NCBI GenBank assembly: GCA_035650255.1
Contig: DASRIA010000017.1
Span: forward strand, 62,001 to 126,000
Direction of reading: 5' to 3'
Length of the DNA stretch: 64,000 bases
From: DASRIA01 sp035650255
GTDB taxonomy: Bacteria > Actinomycetota > Thermoleophilia > Solirubrobacterales > JBBDJG01
Below, one piece after another: positions 22,696 to 30,141 of this stretch (position 1 is the stretch's first letter; every line of letters begins with the position of its first letter). The notes under the pieces are model-generated. The model had not been told where the DNA came from and did not search any database. It was given only the letters and a program-made list of their open reading frames with translations. Made by a program: the position numbers and the translations under genes.

Positions 22696-24105
22696 TCACT
22701 CCTCCACGGGGAGGCGCAGCCGCAGGCGCGCCCCGCCGCCCTGCGCCTGCTCGGCGACCACCGTCCCGCCGTGCCACTCGGCCACCTGGCGCACGATCGC
22801 CAGGCCGAGGCCCGAGCCCGGCAGCCCCCGCGCCGCGGCGGCCCGGTAGAAGCGGTCGAAGACGTAGGGGAGGTCGGCCTCGTCGATGCCCGGCCCGTGA
22901 TCGCGCACCGACACCTCGCCGTCGCGCACGCGCACCTCGATCTGGCCGCCGGACGGGCTCCACTTCGCGGCGTTGTCCAGCAGGTTCGTGACGGCGCGGT
23001 CGAGGCGGGCCGGGACTCCCTGCACGAGGGAGGGGCTCAGCTCGGTGAAGAACACCTTGTCGGGCGCGTGGCGCCGGGCGCGCTCGACTGCGTCCTCGAC
23101 CAGCATGTCGAGCCGCACGTCCTCCGCGACCAATGCCGGCTCGTCGCCGCGTGCGAGGTCGACGAGGTCGGACACGAGCACCGTCAGCTCGCCGAGCTGT
23201 GCGACCACGTCCTCCAGCAGGCGCTTGCGGTCCTCGGCGGGCAGCGCGTCGGATGACAGGACCTCGATGTTCGTGCGCAGGCTGGTGAGCGGCGTGCGCA
23301 GCTCGTGGGATGCATCCGCCACGAGCTGGCGCTGCGAGGCCTGGGAGGAGGCGAGCGCCTCCAGCATCGTGTTGAAGCTCGCGCCCAGCCGGCTGAGCTC
23401 GTCGGTCCGGTCGGCGCGGATGCGGCGCGACAGGTCGCGCGTGCGCGCCACGTGCTCGGCGGCGTCGGTGAGCTGCTTCACGGGAGTGAGCGCCGCCCGC
23501 GCCACCAGCAGCCCGAGCCAGACCGCCAGCCCGACCCCGCCGAGGCCCACCAGCACGAGCGCGAACGTCAGGTCGCGCAGCGTGCGGTCCACTTCCTCCA
23601 GGGGTCGCACAGCCTGGACCGCGTCGCCCGTCGGCACCGGCGCCGTGTACACACGGGCGTGCACGCCGCCGATGGTCGCGTCGGTGAAGAAGGCGTCCCG
23701 CTCCCCCGCCGCCACCTCGAGCACGCGGTCGTCGATGGGGAGCCGGATCCGGCTGCCGCGCGGTCGCACGACGGACCCGTTCGGCCGCACGACCTGGGCG
23801 TACGCGTCGCGGCTGCCGAGCTGGCCCGGCGGGAGCACGAGCACGTTCTGGCCGGGGACGGTCCCGGGCAGCAGCAGCTCGGCCGGCACGGAGATCCGGT
23901 TGACCGTCTCCTTCAGGCTGCGGTCGACCTCGCCGCGCAGCTCGCTGCGCACGATCTGGAAGGTGATCGCCGAGGCGAGCACCACCGCGATCGCCACCGC
24001 GGCGGCCGAGAGCAACGCGAGGCGCTGGCGAAACGACGATGCGGCGACGCGGTCACGCAGGCGGGTGCCCGGCCCGGGCGCCGTTTCTCGCAGCCCGAGA
24101 CTCAT
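22696..24105 (-). CDS. HAMP-containing sensor histidine kinase (MprB/BaeS-like)
   Basis: A 469-residue membrane kinase. Helix TM1 is at about residues 28-50 (LALLSAAAVAIAVVLASAIT), followed by an extracytoplasmic sensor loop of about 120 residues and TM2 at about 175-198 (FALVLVGLGGVGLAVWLGLL). HAMP comes next, then the H-box with VADASHELRTPLTSLRTN (phospho-acceptor His near residue 257), the N-box TNLLDNAAKWSP, G1 DHGPGIDE and G2 GSGLGLAIV. It autophosphorylates and passes the phosphate to the response regulator encoded immediately upstream, with which it overlaps by ATGA. Signal unknown; the extracytoplasmic loop suggests envelope stress as in MprB. Confidence 0.93.
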   Translation of the reverse strand: MSLGLRETAPGPGTRLRDRVAASSFRQRLALLSAAAVAIAVVLASAITFQIVRSELRGEVDRSLKETVNRISVPAELLLPGTVPGQNVLVLPPGQLGSRDAYAQVVRPNGSVVRPRGSRIRLPIDDRVLEVAAGERDAFFTDATIGGVHARVYTAPVPTGDAVQAVRPLEEVDRTLRDLTFALVLVGLGGVGLAVWLGLLVARAALTPVKQLTDAAEHVARTRDLSRRIRADRTDELSRLGASFNTMLEALASSQASQRQLVADASHELRTPLTSLRTNIEVLSSDALPAEDRKRLLEDVVAQLGELTVLVSDLVDLARGDEPALVAEDVRLDMLVEDAVERARRHAPDKVFFTELSPSLVQGVPARLDRAVTNLLDNAAKWSPSGGQIEVRVRDGEVSVRDHGPGIDEADLPYVFDRFYRAAAARGLPGSGLGLAIVRQVAEWHGGTVVAEQAQGGGARLRLRLPVEE

Positions 24106-24776
24106 TCCTCGCGCAGCACGTAGCCGACGCCGCGGACCGTGTGCAGCAGGCGCGGCTCGCCGCCGGCCTCGGTCTTGCGGCGCAGGTAGCTGACGTAGAC
24201 CTCCAGGGAGTTCGAGCCGGGACCGAAGTCGTAGCCCCACACGCGATCGAAGATCACCGGCCGCGTGAGCACCTGGCGCGGGTGCAGCAGGAAGAGCTCC
24301 AGCAGCGCGAACTCGGTGCGGGTCAGCTCCACCAGGCGGTCGCCGCGCTTCACCTGGTGCGACACGGGGTCGAGCTCGAGATCGGCGAAGTGCAGTGTCT
24401 GTCCCCCCGCCCCCGCGCCGGAGCGCCGCAGCAGCGCGCGGAGCCGGGCGAGCAGCTCGTCGAGCGCGAACGGCTTCACCACGTAGTCGTCGGCGCCGGC
24501 GTCGAGGCCGGCCACGCGATCCGACACGGTGTCACGCGCCGTCAGCATCAGCACCGGGGTCCGGTCGCCCAGGGACCGCATCCGGCGGCACACCTCGAGC
24601 CCGTCGACGTTGGGCATCATCACGTCGAGCACGACGGCATCGGGCCCGTCGGCGGAGATGGCGTCGAGAGCCTCGGCGCCGTCCGCCGCGAGGCCGATCT
24701 CGTACCCCTCCAGCCGCAGCGCCCGCTCGAGCGAGTCGCGCACCGCGGGCTCGTCGTCCACCACGAGGATCTTCAC
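24102..24776 (-). CDS. OmpR-family response regulator (MprA-like)
   Basis: A 224-residue two-domain regulator. The receiver domain has ILVVDDEPAVRDSL (acid pocket), VVLDVMMPNVDGLEV (phosphorylated Asp near residue 50), MLTARDT and the Lys in YVVKPFALDEL. The C-terminal winged helix (about 125-220) has LELDPVSHQVKRGDRLVELT, TEFALLELFLLHP and VYVSYLRRKTE. Phosphorylated by the downstream kinase, it binds promoters; target genes cannot be read here. The start ATG 24776 faces the divergent gene at 24889 across 112 nt, which may contain shared regulatory sites. Confidence 0.95.
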   Translation of the reverse strand: MKILVVDDEPAVRDSLERALRLEGYEIGLAADGAEALDAISADGPDAVVLDVMMPNVDGLEVCRRMRSLGDRTPVLMLTARDTVSDRVAGLDAGADDYVVKPFALDELLARLRALLRRSGAGAGGQTLHFADLELDPVSHQVKRGDRLVELTRTEFALLELFLLHPRQVLTRPVIFDRVWGYDFGPGSNSLEVYVSYLRRKTEAGGEPRLLHTVRGVGYVLREE

Positions 24777-24888
24777 GCTCCCAGTGTGACGCGCATAGCT
24801 GAGAATCGGCTAAAGGTGCCCTGCAATACCCGTGTAGGGCGGCCAGGAAAGGTCAAGGCACCGGGCCGGGCTACCGATACCGCCCGTA

Positions 24889-26007
24889 ATGGCCAATCTG
24901 GTCAGATTCTCTCTTTCGACCGCTGCGATCGTGCTCGCGACCGCGCCGGTCGCCCATGCCCAGACCGTTACCCCCTCGGGAGGGATCTCCGCCGGCGACA
25001 TCGCCGGGTCGGGCGTCTCCCTGGAGGCCGACCCCCAAAAAGGCGCCTCGCTCGGCGTGGACGCCGGTGAGACCGGTGGGGTCACCGTCGGTGCTGGGCC
25101 ACAGGGCGTGCAGCTGAACCTCAAGCAAGGGGTCGCGAACATCCCGGGCACGACGCGGACGCCGGCGCGGCAGGCACCGGAGACTCCCTCCACCGTCGAT
25201 ACGCCGGTCCGGAGTCCCTCCCGGCCGGGCGGCGAGACCGGTCCGGCTGGCCCCACCGCTGGAACCTTCACCGTCACCGGCGGCGAGGAAGCGACGCCTT
25301 CCCGCACCAGCGGCGGGGAGGACGCACGCGCCGGCTCGCGCGACCGGCGCGCGGATGCGAGGCCTGCCGCCGAGCGTCGCACGCCCGGTGTCGCCCCGGT
25401 GATCGATCTGATCGAGAAGGTCCCGGCCGCGGTGTGGGCCGCGCTGGCCGCTCTCGGGCTGATCGCGCTCGGCCTGTGGACGATGTGGGTCCGCGGCCGG
25501 CGCCGGCTGGAGCGCAACGCCTGGGTCGATTCCGAGAGCCCGGAGATGAACGTCGTCGCCTTCGAGACCTTCCTGGCGCAGGAGTGGGCTCGCTCCGAGC
25601 GCTACCGCCGCCCGCTGGGGCTGCTGCTGCTCGAGCTCGAGGAGTCCACTTCCGACGGCGGCCGCCGCCCGCTGACGAGCCGCTACCGCAGCGAGGCGCA
25701 GGATGCGATCACCGCGCAGGCGCGCGAGGCGGACACGGTCGCGCAGCTCTCTTCCTCCCGGTTCGCAGTGATCTGCCCGGAGGCCTCTCTGGGCTCGGTC
25801 GAGACGCTGGCACGCGCGCTCGAGCACTCGCTCGAGGCGGCGCGCATCCACGTGCGCGTCGGCACGGCAGGCAAGCAGGAATCCGATCGCGGCCCGGCCG
25901 ACCTGGTCGCGCGCGCGGCGGTCGGCATCGACGACCAGCCCACCTGGGCGACGCCGGTGATCACGCCGCCGGCGACGGCGCCCGAGCAGCAGCCCGTACC
26001 GGCCTAG
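24889..26007 (+). CDS. Single-pass membrane protein with a degenerate GGDEF-like C-terminal domain
   Basis: A 372-residue protein with a signal peptide (FSLSTAAIVLATAPVAHAQ). Residues about 25-165 are Gly/Thr/Pro/Ser-rich and probably disordered outside the membrane. A TM helix is at about 180-202 (VWAALAALGLIALGLWTMWV). The cytoplasmic C-terminus (about 220-345) looks like a diguanylate-cyclase-fold domain: FETFLAQEWARSERYRRPLG, LLLLELEE, then DTVAQLSSSRFAVICPEASL and a last strand HVRVGTA. The expected GG(D/E)EF active-site loop is replaced by SSSRF, so it should be catalytically inactive, perhaps a nucleotide or protein sensor. Divergent from the two-component operon, which may regulate it. 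Confidence 0.75.
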   Translation: MANLVRFSLSTAAIVLATAPVAHAQTVTPSGGISAGDIAGSGVSLEADPQKGASLGVDAGETGGVTVGAGPQGVQLNLKQGVANIPGTTRTPARQAPETPSTVDTPVRSPSRPGGETGPAGPTAGTFTVTGGEEATPSRTSGGEDARAGSRDRRADARPAAERRTPGVAPVIDLIEKVPAAVWAALAALGLIALGLWTMWVRGRRRLERNAWVDSESPEMNVVAFETFLAQEWARSERYRRPLGLLLLELEESTSDGGRRPLTSRYRSEAQDAITAQAREADTVAQLSSSRFAVICPEASLGSVETLARALEHSLEAARIHVRVGTAGKQESDRGPADLVARAAVGIDDQPTWATPVITPPATAPEQQPVPA

Positions 26008-26020
26008 ATCGCGGCACGCC

Positions 26021-26716
26021 CTAGGGCAGGGCGGCGAACAGGCGCGGGTCGTTCGTGATCACGCCGGTCACGCCCAGCGTCTTCAGCTCGCGGATGCGCG
26101 GCGCCTCGTCCACGGTCCACACGTAGAGGTCGCCGCCGGCCGCCGTCACCGACTCGACCAGGGCGGGAGTGACCAGGCGCCAGTGCGCCATCACGGCATC
26201 GCACAGCCCGGCCCGCAGCGCCTCGCCGGCCTGGCGCGGGAACACGCGCCTCATCACGCTGAGGAAGACGAGGGCCGGGAGCTTCATCAGCACGGAGGTG
26301 GTGTAGTCGCGCCGCGCCCGTGGGACCGACCATCCGATGCGGAGGCCGCGGTCGTAGGCGCGCAGGCGCGCGAGGCTCTCCTTGTATGTCGAAGACACCA
26401 GCGCCCGGTCACGGAGGCCGGCCGCGACGAGCGCGTCGACCACCCGGGTCTCGTAGCCCGGGAGCTTGAGGTCCACGATGAACTCGATGCCGGCGAAGCG
26501 CTCGGACGCGAGGTGCGAGAAGCCGTCCTCGATGCTGAGCGCCTGCCGCTCGGCCGCGTCCTCGTAGTCGTGGGCCAAGATCAGCAGGCCGTCGGGCCTG
26601 GTGGGAAGCACGTCCAGCTCGATCATGTCGACGCCGTGCGCAAGCGCCGCGTCGAAGCTCGCAAGCGTGTTGCCGGGCTCGATCAGGTCCGCTCCCTTGT
26701 GGCCGATTCGCAGCAT
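26021..26716 (-). CDS. Glycerophosphodiester phosphodiesterase
   Basis: A 231-residue GDPD/PI-PLC-like TIM-barrel protein. The N-terminal active-site strand reads IGHKGADLIEPGNTLASFDA (HRG and ENT of the family appear as HKG and GNT), then DMIELDVLPT, DGLLILAHD with the metal-ligand His-Asp, and the core FIVDLKLPG. The C-terminal DLYVWTVDEAPRIREL and GVTGVITNDPRL are the usual last two strands. It cleaves glycerophosphodiesters to glycerol-3-phosphate and alcohol. No signal peptide is seen, so it should be cytoplasmic (UgpQ type). The substitution of R by K in the first motif and E by G in the second is mild but worth noting. Confidence 0.85.
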   Translation of the reverse strand: MLRIGHKGADLIEPGNTLASFDAALAHGVDMIELDVLPTRPDGLLILAHDYEDAAERQALSIEDGFSHLASERFAGIEFIVDLKLPGYETRVVDALVAAGLRDRALVSSTYKESLARLRAYDRGLRIGWSVPRARRDYTTSVLMKLPALVFLSVMRRVFPRQAGEALRAGLCDAVMAHWRLVTPALVESVTAAGGDLYVWTVDEAPRIRELKTLGVTGVITNDPRLFAALP

Positions 26717-26771
26717 GTCCTATCTATGATGGCCGATCGGGAGCTTGGGGCTGTTAATAGACTGCGAATCC

Positions 26772-27158
26772 ATGGCGAACCTCATACACACCTGTTACCG
26801 CATCACGGACATCGATCGCTCGGTCGATTTCTACAAAGCGCTCGGTTTCGAAGAGGTCGGCCGCATCCCGATCCGGGACGAGGCGGTCAACGTCTTCATG
26901 AACCTGCCCGGGGACGGCGACATGCCGCGGCTCGAGCTCACCCACAACTTCGGCGTCGATTCCTACGACATAGGTACGGGTTACGGGCACATCGCGATCA
27001 CCGCCGAGGACCTCGACGGCACCCTGGACCGGTTGGGCGAGCAGGGCATCGAGCCGGAGAAGCCGCCGTACACGGTGCGCGAAGGCGGCTCGCGCCTGTG
27101 CTTCGTGCGCGACCCGGACGGCTACCGCGTCGAGCTGATCGAGAAGCCGAGCAGCTAG
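26772..27158 (+). CDS. Lactoylglutathione lyase-like VOC protein
   Basis: A 128-residue protein: LIHTCYRITDIDRSVDFYKA (His ligand), LGFEEVGRIPIR, NVFMNLPGD, LELTHNFGVDSYDIGTGYGH (Glu and His ligands), IAITAEDLDGTLDRL and a tail FVRDPDGYRVELIEKPS (Glu ligand). This is the GloA pattern, including the TGYGHI module. Glyoxalase I converts the hemithioacetal of methylglyoxal; in actinobacteria the thiol may be mycothiol rather than glutathione. ATG 26772 (MANLIHTC) is preferred to an upstream in-frame start at 26745. Convergent by 4 nt with the SnoaL-like gene. Confidence 0.85.
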   Translation: MANLIHTCYRITDIDRSVDFYKALGFEEVGRIPIRDEAVNVFMNLPGDGDMPRLELTHNFGVDSYDIGTGYGHIAITAEDLDGTLDRLGEQGIEPEKPPYTVREGGSRLCFVRDPDGYRVELIEKPSS

Positions 27159-27592
27159 GACCCGGGAGGCGCGTCCGCCGGCTTGCGGGCGGCTTCGAGC
27201 GCGTCCTCCAGCTCGCGATACCCGGTCACGTGCACGACGCGGCCGTCGCGTACCGTCCATACGTGGGCGCCGTAGTACTCGAGGTCCACCCCGGCCTTTG
27301 AACGCAGCAAGTGGCGCACCCACGCCACGACGCGGTCCCCCACCGGGATCAGCTCGACGGGCTCGAACTCGTTCCGCTCGTAAGCCTCCAAAATGCCGGC
27401 CCACCAGCGCGCGAGGCCCTCGTACCCGCGGTAGGCGGCTTTGTCGGGAAAGTCCGCCCGCTCCTCGACCACGATCTCGGGATCCCACAGCTCCTCCGTC
27501 CTGGCGGCGGGCGTGCCGGCCTCGCGACCGGACCCGAGGCGGTTGGCGAATTCGTACACGCGCCTCACGACATCGACGTCGTCAGCTGCCAT
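27155..27592 (-). CDS. SnoaL-like/NTF2-fold protein
   Basis: A 145-residue protein of the cone-shaped NTF2 fold: VDVVRRVYEFANRLG, ELWDPEIVVEERADFPDKAA, YRGYEGLARWWAGILEAYER, FEPVELIPVGDRVVAWVRHL and a final AHVWTVRDGRVVHVTGYRE. Such proteins include ketosteroid isomerases, limonene epoxide hydrolases and many non-enzymatic ligand binders; no catalytic pair is evident. It ends inside the last codon of the VOC gene (overlap 4 nt, convergent). Its start is 22 nt downstream of the spermidine-synthase-like gene on the same strand, so they may share a transcript. Confidence 0.8.
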   Translation of the reverse strand: MAADDVDVVRRVYEFANRLGSGREAGTPAARTEELWDPEIVVEERADFPDKAAYRGYEGLARWWAGILEAYERNEFEPVELIPVGDRVVAWVRHLLRSKAGVDLEYYGAHVWTVRDGRVVHVTGYRELEDALEAARKPADAPPGS

Positions 27593-27614
27593 CAGCCCAC
27601 CTCCGGGCCGGAAG

Positions 27615-29186
27615 CTACTCGCCCTCGGCCTCGCCCGCCGCGTGCTGCAGGCTGTCGCCGAACACGGGCGCCAGCAGCTGGTCCACCGGGACGTGGTCGT
27701 CGGTCAGCTCGACCGGGTCCTTCTCGGTGAGGAACGGCTGTAGCCGGTCGGGCCCGACGATCGTGTCGAGGCGCGGCAGCGGCCGATTCGACGCCACCAC
27801 CACGAAGGTCGCGCGCTCGCCCTGCACAGCCTGGCCGGGGACCGTCATCAGCCCGACGTTGCGGAACGTGTCGTCGAGCGTTGCGATGAACGAGCGCAGG
27901 AAGTCGTAGTCCTTGCCGTCGACGACGTTCACGAGGTAGATGCCGCGGTCCGACAGGTGGTCCGCCACGTCCTCGTTGAACTCCTTGGTGGTGAGGTGGT
28001 AGGGCACCGCGATGTCGTTGAACGCGTCGCCCAGGACGAGGTCGAAGCGCTCGTCGGCCGGCCGTTCGTTCAGCTCGAGCCGCGCGTCCTCGTGCTGGAT
28101 CTCGATCTCGGGCGAGTCGCGCAGGCCCAGGCGCTCGCGCACCACGTTCGTCACTTCGGGGTCGATCTCCGCGACGACCGTCCGGGCGTCGTAGTTCGCA
28201 GCCAGATAGCGCGGGAACGAATAGGCACCGCCGCCGATCTGAAAGGAGCTGATCGCGCTGCCTTTCCGGAAGGCCTCCTCCGTGACCTGCTGGTAGAGCT
28301 TCTCGTACGGATAGATCAGCTCCGCGGGGTTCTGGAGGTTCACGATGCCGTGGATGAGCAGGTCGAGCCGCAGCTCGCGGTTCTCGCCGGTCGCATCGGG
28401 CTGCACGTCGATGCAGTAGTAGTTGCTCTCCTTCACGCACTTGCTCTCCGCGCTGATCGCCAGGCCGAGCGCCGCCACCAGGACGACGGCCGGGACGATC
28501 GCCACCGCGGGGCTGCGCCGGACGGCCGCTGCGACCCTGCTCCGGTCGGTCAGGTAGGGATGGCTGAGCGCCGCCAGGAGGAGCAGCAGCACGACGACGC
28601 CGGCGACGATCGAGCGGGTCCCGAACCACGAGATCAGCGCGAAGCCCGTGAGGAAGACGCCCAGGATGCTGCCCGCCGTTGCGGCGGCCTGGATGCGGCC
28701 CACCACGCGGCCGGTCGCATCGAGGGAGCTCAGCGAGAGCTTCACGATCATCGGCGTCGGAGTGCCGAGCATCACCGACGGGAGGAAGAACATCAGCGTG
28801 GTGACCCACAGCACCTGCAGGATCGCCGACCAGGAGCTGGGCGCCGCGAACGCATCCACGTCGCGCGCGAAGAAGAGGATCAGCGCCGTCGCGGCCGCGC
28901 ACCCGAGGTACAGCATCGACAGCGTCGTGCGACCCGGGCGCGTGTCGGCGATGCGGCCGCCGATCCAGTTCCCCAGCGCCAGTCCCGCGAGCACGACGCC
29001 GATCACGGAGGTCCACGTGTAGAGCGAAACCCCGACGTTCGGGGCGATGATCCGGCCCGCGACGAGCTCGATCACGAGCAGCGACCCGCTCCCGAGGAAT
29101 GCGAACACCTCGGGGAACGGCAGCGGCCTCAGGTCTCCACCCGTGGCGGAGGGGCCTCTGGGGATGGTGTCGCCGTCGGTGGGCAA
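27615..29186 (-). CDS. Membrane protein fused to a spermidine synthase-like domain
   Basis: A 523-residue protein. Residues about 25-230 form 6-7 membrane helices (LGSGSLLVIELVAGRIIAPN is the first, then the conserved LGTPTPMIVKLSL segment). Residues about 290-490 form a SAM-dependent-transferase-like spermidine synthase domain: SSFQIGGGAYSFPRYLAAN, VVAEIDPEVTNVVRE, HEDARLEL, FDLVLGDAFNDIAVPYHLTT and GIYLVNVVDG. The catalytic DAFN/D region and the substrate loop are preserved, so aminopropyl transfer is possible, but many such fused proteins are of unproven activity. The SAM or decarboxylated-SAM site is plausible. The N-terminus is exposed on the side facing the Insig-like gene, which starts 46 nt away. 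Confidence 0.88.
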   Translation of the reverse strand: MPTDGDTIPRGPSATGGDLRPLPFPEVFAFLGSGSLLVIELVAGRIIAPNVGVSLYTWTSVIGVVLAGLALGNWIGGRIADTRPGRTTLSMLYLGCAAATALILFFARDVDAFAAPSSWSAILQVLWVTTLMFFLPSVMLGTPTPMIVKLSLSSLDATGRVVGRIQAAATAGSILGVFLTGFALISWFGTRSIVAGVVVLLLLLAALSHPYLTDRSRVAAAVRRSPAVAIVPAVVLVAALGLAISAESKCVKESNYYCIDVQPDATGENRELRLDLLIHGIVNLQNPAELIYPYEKLYQQVTEEAFRKGSAISSFQIGGGAYSFPRYLAANYDARTVVAEIDPEVTNVVRERLGLRDSPEIEIQHEDARLELNERPADERFDLVLGDAFNDIAVPYHLTTKEFNEDVADHLSDRGIYLVNVVDGKDYDFLRSFIATLDDTFRNVGLMTVPGQAVQGERATFVVVASNRPLPRLDTIVGPDRLQPFLTEKDPVELTDDHVPVDQLLAPVFGDSLQHAAGEAEGE

Positions 29187-29231
29187 GCGCGCGCGGACCC
29201 TAACCGAACCGCACGAGCGATACTGCGCCTC

Positions 29232-29846
29232 GTGCCGCCCGCCTCGCGCCTAGTCGCCTGCTTCGTGATCGGTGCGGTGCTCGGCACGCTCCTCGACGGG
29301 CTGCACCTGCTGGGCGACGTGCTGTCCTACGAGCACGAGGCCTTCGGCGACTGGGCGTGGTTCGTGCCGCTCGAGTTCGGGCTGGCCGGCGTCGCAGCCG
29401 GGATCGCCGTCCCCTGGATAGAGCGCGCCGCCGGGCCGGGGTCGCCGCCGCGGTTCGGGCCCGGGCTCAGGATCGGGGAGGTCGCGCTCTTCACCGGGTT
29501 GTACGGGGCGACGGCAGTTTGGGACGGGGACGGCGCCGTTTGGCTGCTGGCGGCGCTGACCGCCGTCATCCTGGCGCGCCTGTGGCTGTGGGCCGTGCCG
29601 GGCGACTGGGCCTACGCGGCGGCCGGTGCGGTCCTGGGCCCGCTCGGCGAGATCCTGATCTCGGCCACCGGGGCCTTCGACTACGCGAATCCCGACTTCG
29701 CCGGGATCCCGATGTGGCTGCCCGCCCTGTGGGCAAACGGCGGCCTCCTGATCAGGCGGCTCTTGCTACCGATCGTTGCCGCCCCCATCGGAGAACCAAG
29801 TGGGTACGGCGACAGGGCTCCGCCCGCGCAGCGCCCCGCGGTTTGA
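29232..29846 (+). CDS. Insig-like membrane protein
   Basis: A 204-residue membrane protein starting at GTG 29232, with 5-6 hydrophobic helices. The order of motifs follows animal Insig and its mycobacterial homologue as I recall them: a first helix VACFVIGAVLGTLLDGLHLL, then WAWFVPLEFGLAGVAAGI and the PWIERAAG loop (compare WWVPPCCG..PCIDRHLG in Insig). The end is GAFDYANPDFAGIPMWLPAL with a following GGLLIRRLL helix (compare [21 protein letters not shown]). Bacterial Insigs bind a diacylglycerol-like lipid; the role is unknown. The gene stands alone, divergent from the spermidine-synthase gene, with a large structured repeat directly after its stop. Confidence 0.6.
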   Translation: MPPASRLVACFVIGAVLGTLLDGLHLLGDVLSYEHEAFGDWAWFVPLEFGLAGVAAGIAVPWIERAAGPGSPPRFGPGLRIGEVALFTGLYGATAVWDGDGAVWLLAALTAVILARLWLWAVPGDWAYAAAGAVLGPLGEILISATGAFDYANPDFAGIPMWLPALWANGGLLIRRLLLPIVAAPIGEPSGYGDRAPPAQRPAV

Positions 29847-30073
29847 GCCACCGCGGTCGATCGGGGTCGCATAGCGGCCCCTGTGCGCCACCGTAGGCCC
29901 GATTCGGCTCGTCTCCGTACCGACCTGATTTTTTTCCCCCGAGGGAAGAAAACCCGGGCCTCCCCCGTCTGGTGGTCGTAATCAACGACCACACGGGGGA
30001 CACAATGGGTTACCGCCACTAGATACAGACAGAGACTCAGATTCGAAAAGGGGCCGCAAGGGCCCCTCTTTCG
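29847..30073 (-). repeat. ~230-bp structured repeat, copy 2 (inverted copy of 18845-19085)
   Basis: Read on the minus strand it begins with the same terminator-like hairpin (30073 downwards) and runs into the stop codon of the Insig-like gene at 29846. The first ~135 bp are essentially identical to copy 1; the rest has two indels (2 and 10 nt) and scattered substitutions. It separates the convergent genes ending at 29846 and 30142. Confidence 0.85.
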
Positions 30074-30141
30074 TAATGCAGTGGTGCATTCGGTCCGGAT
30101 CGCGGGCCAAATCGACCACGGTGGCCCCACCTTTCGGGTTG

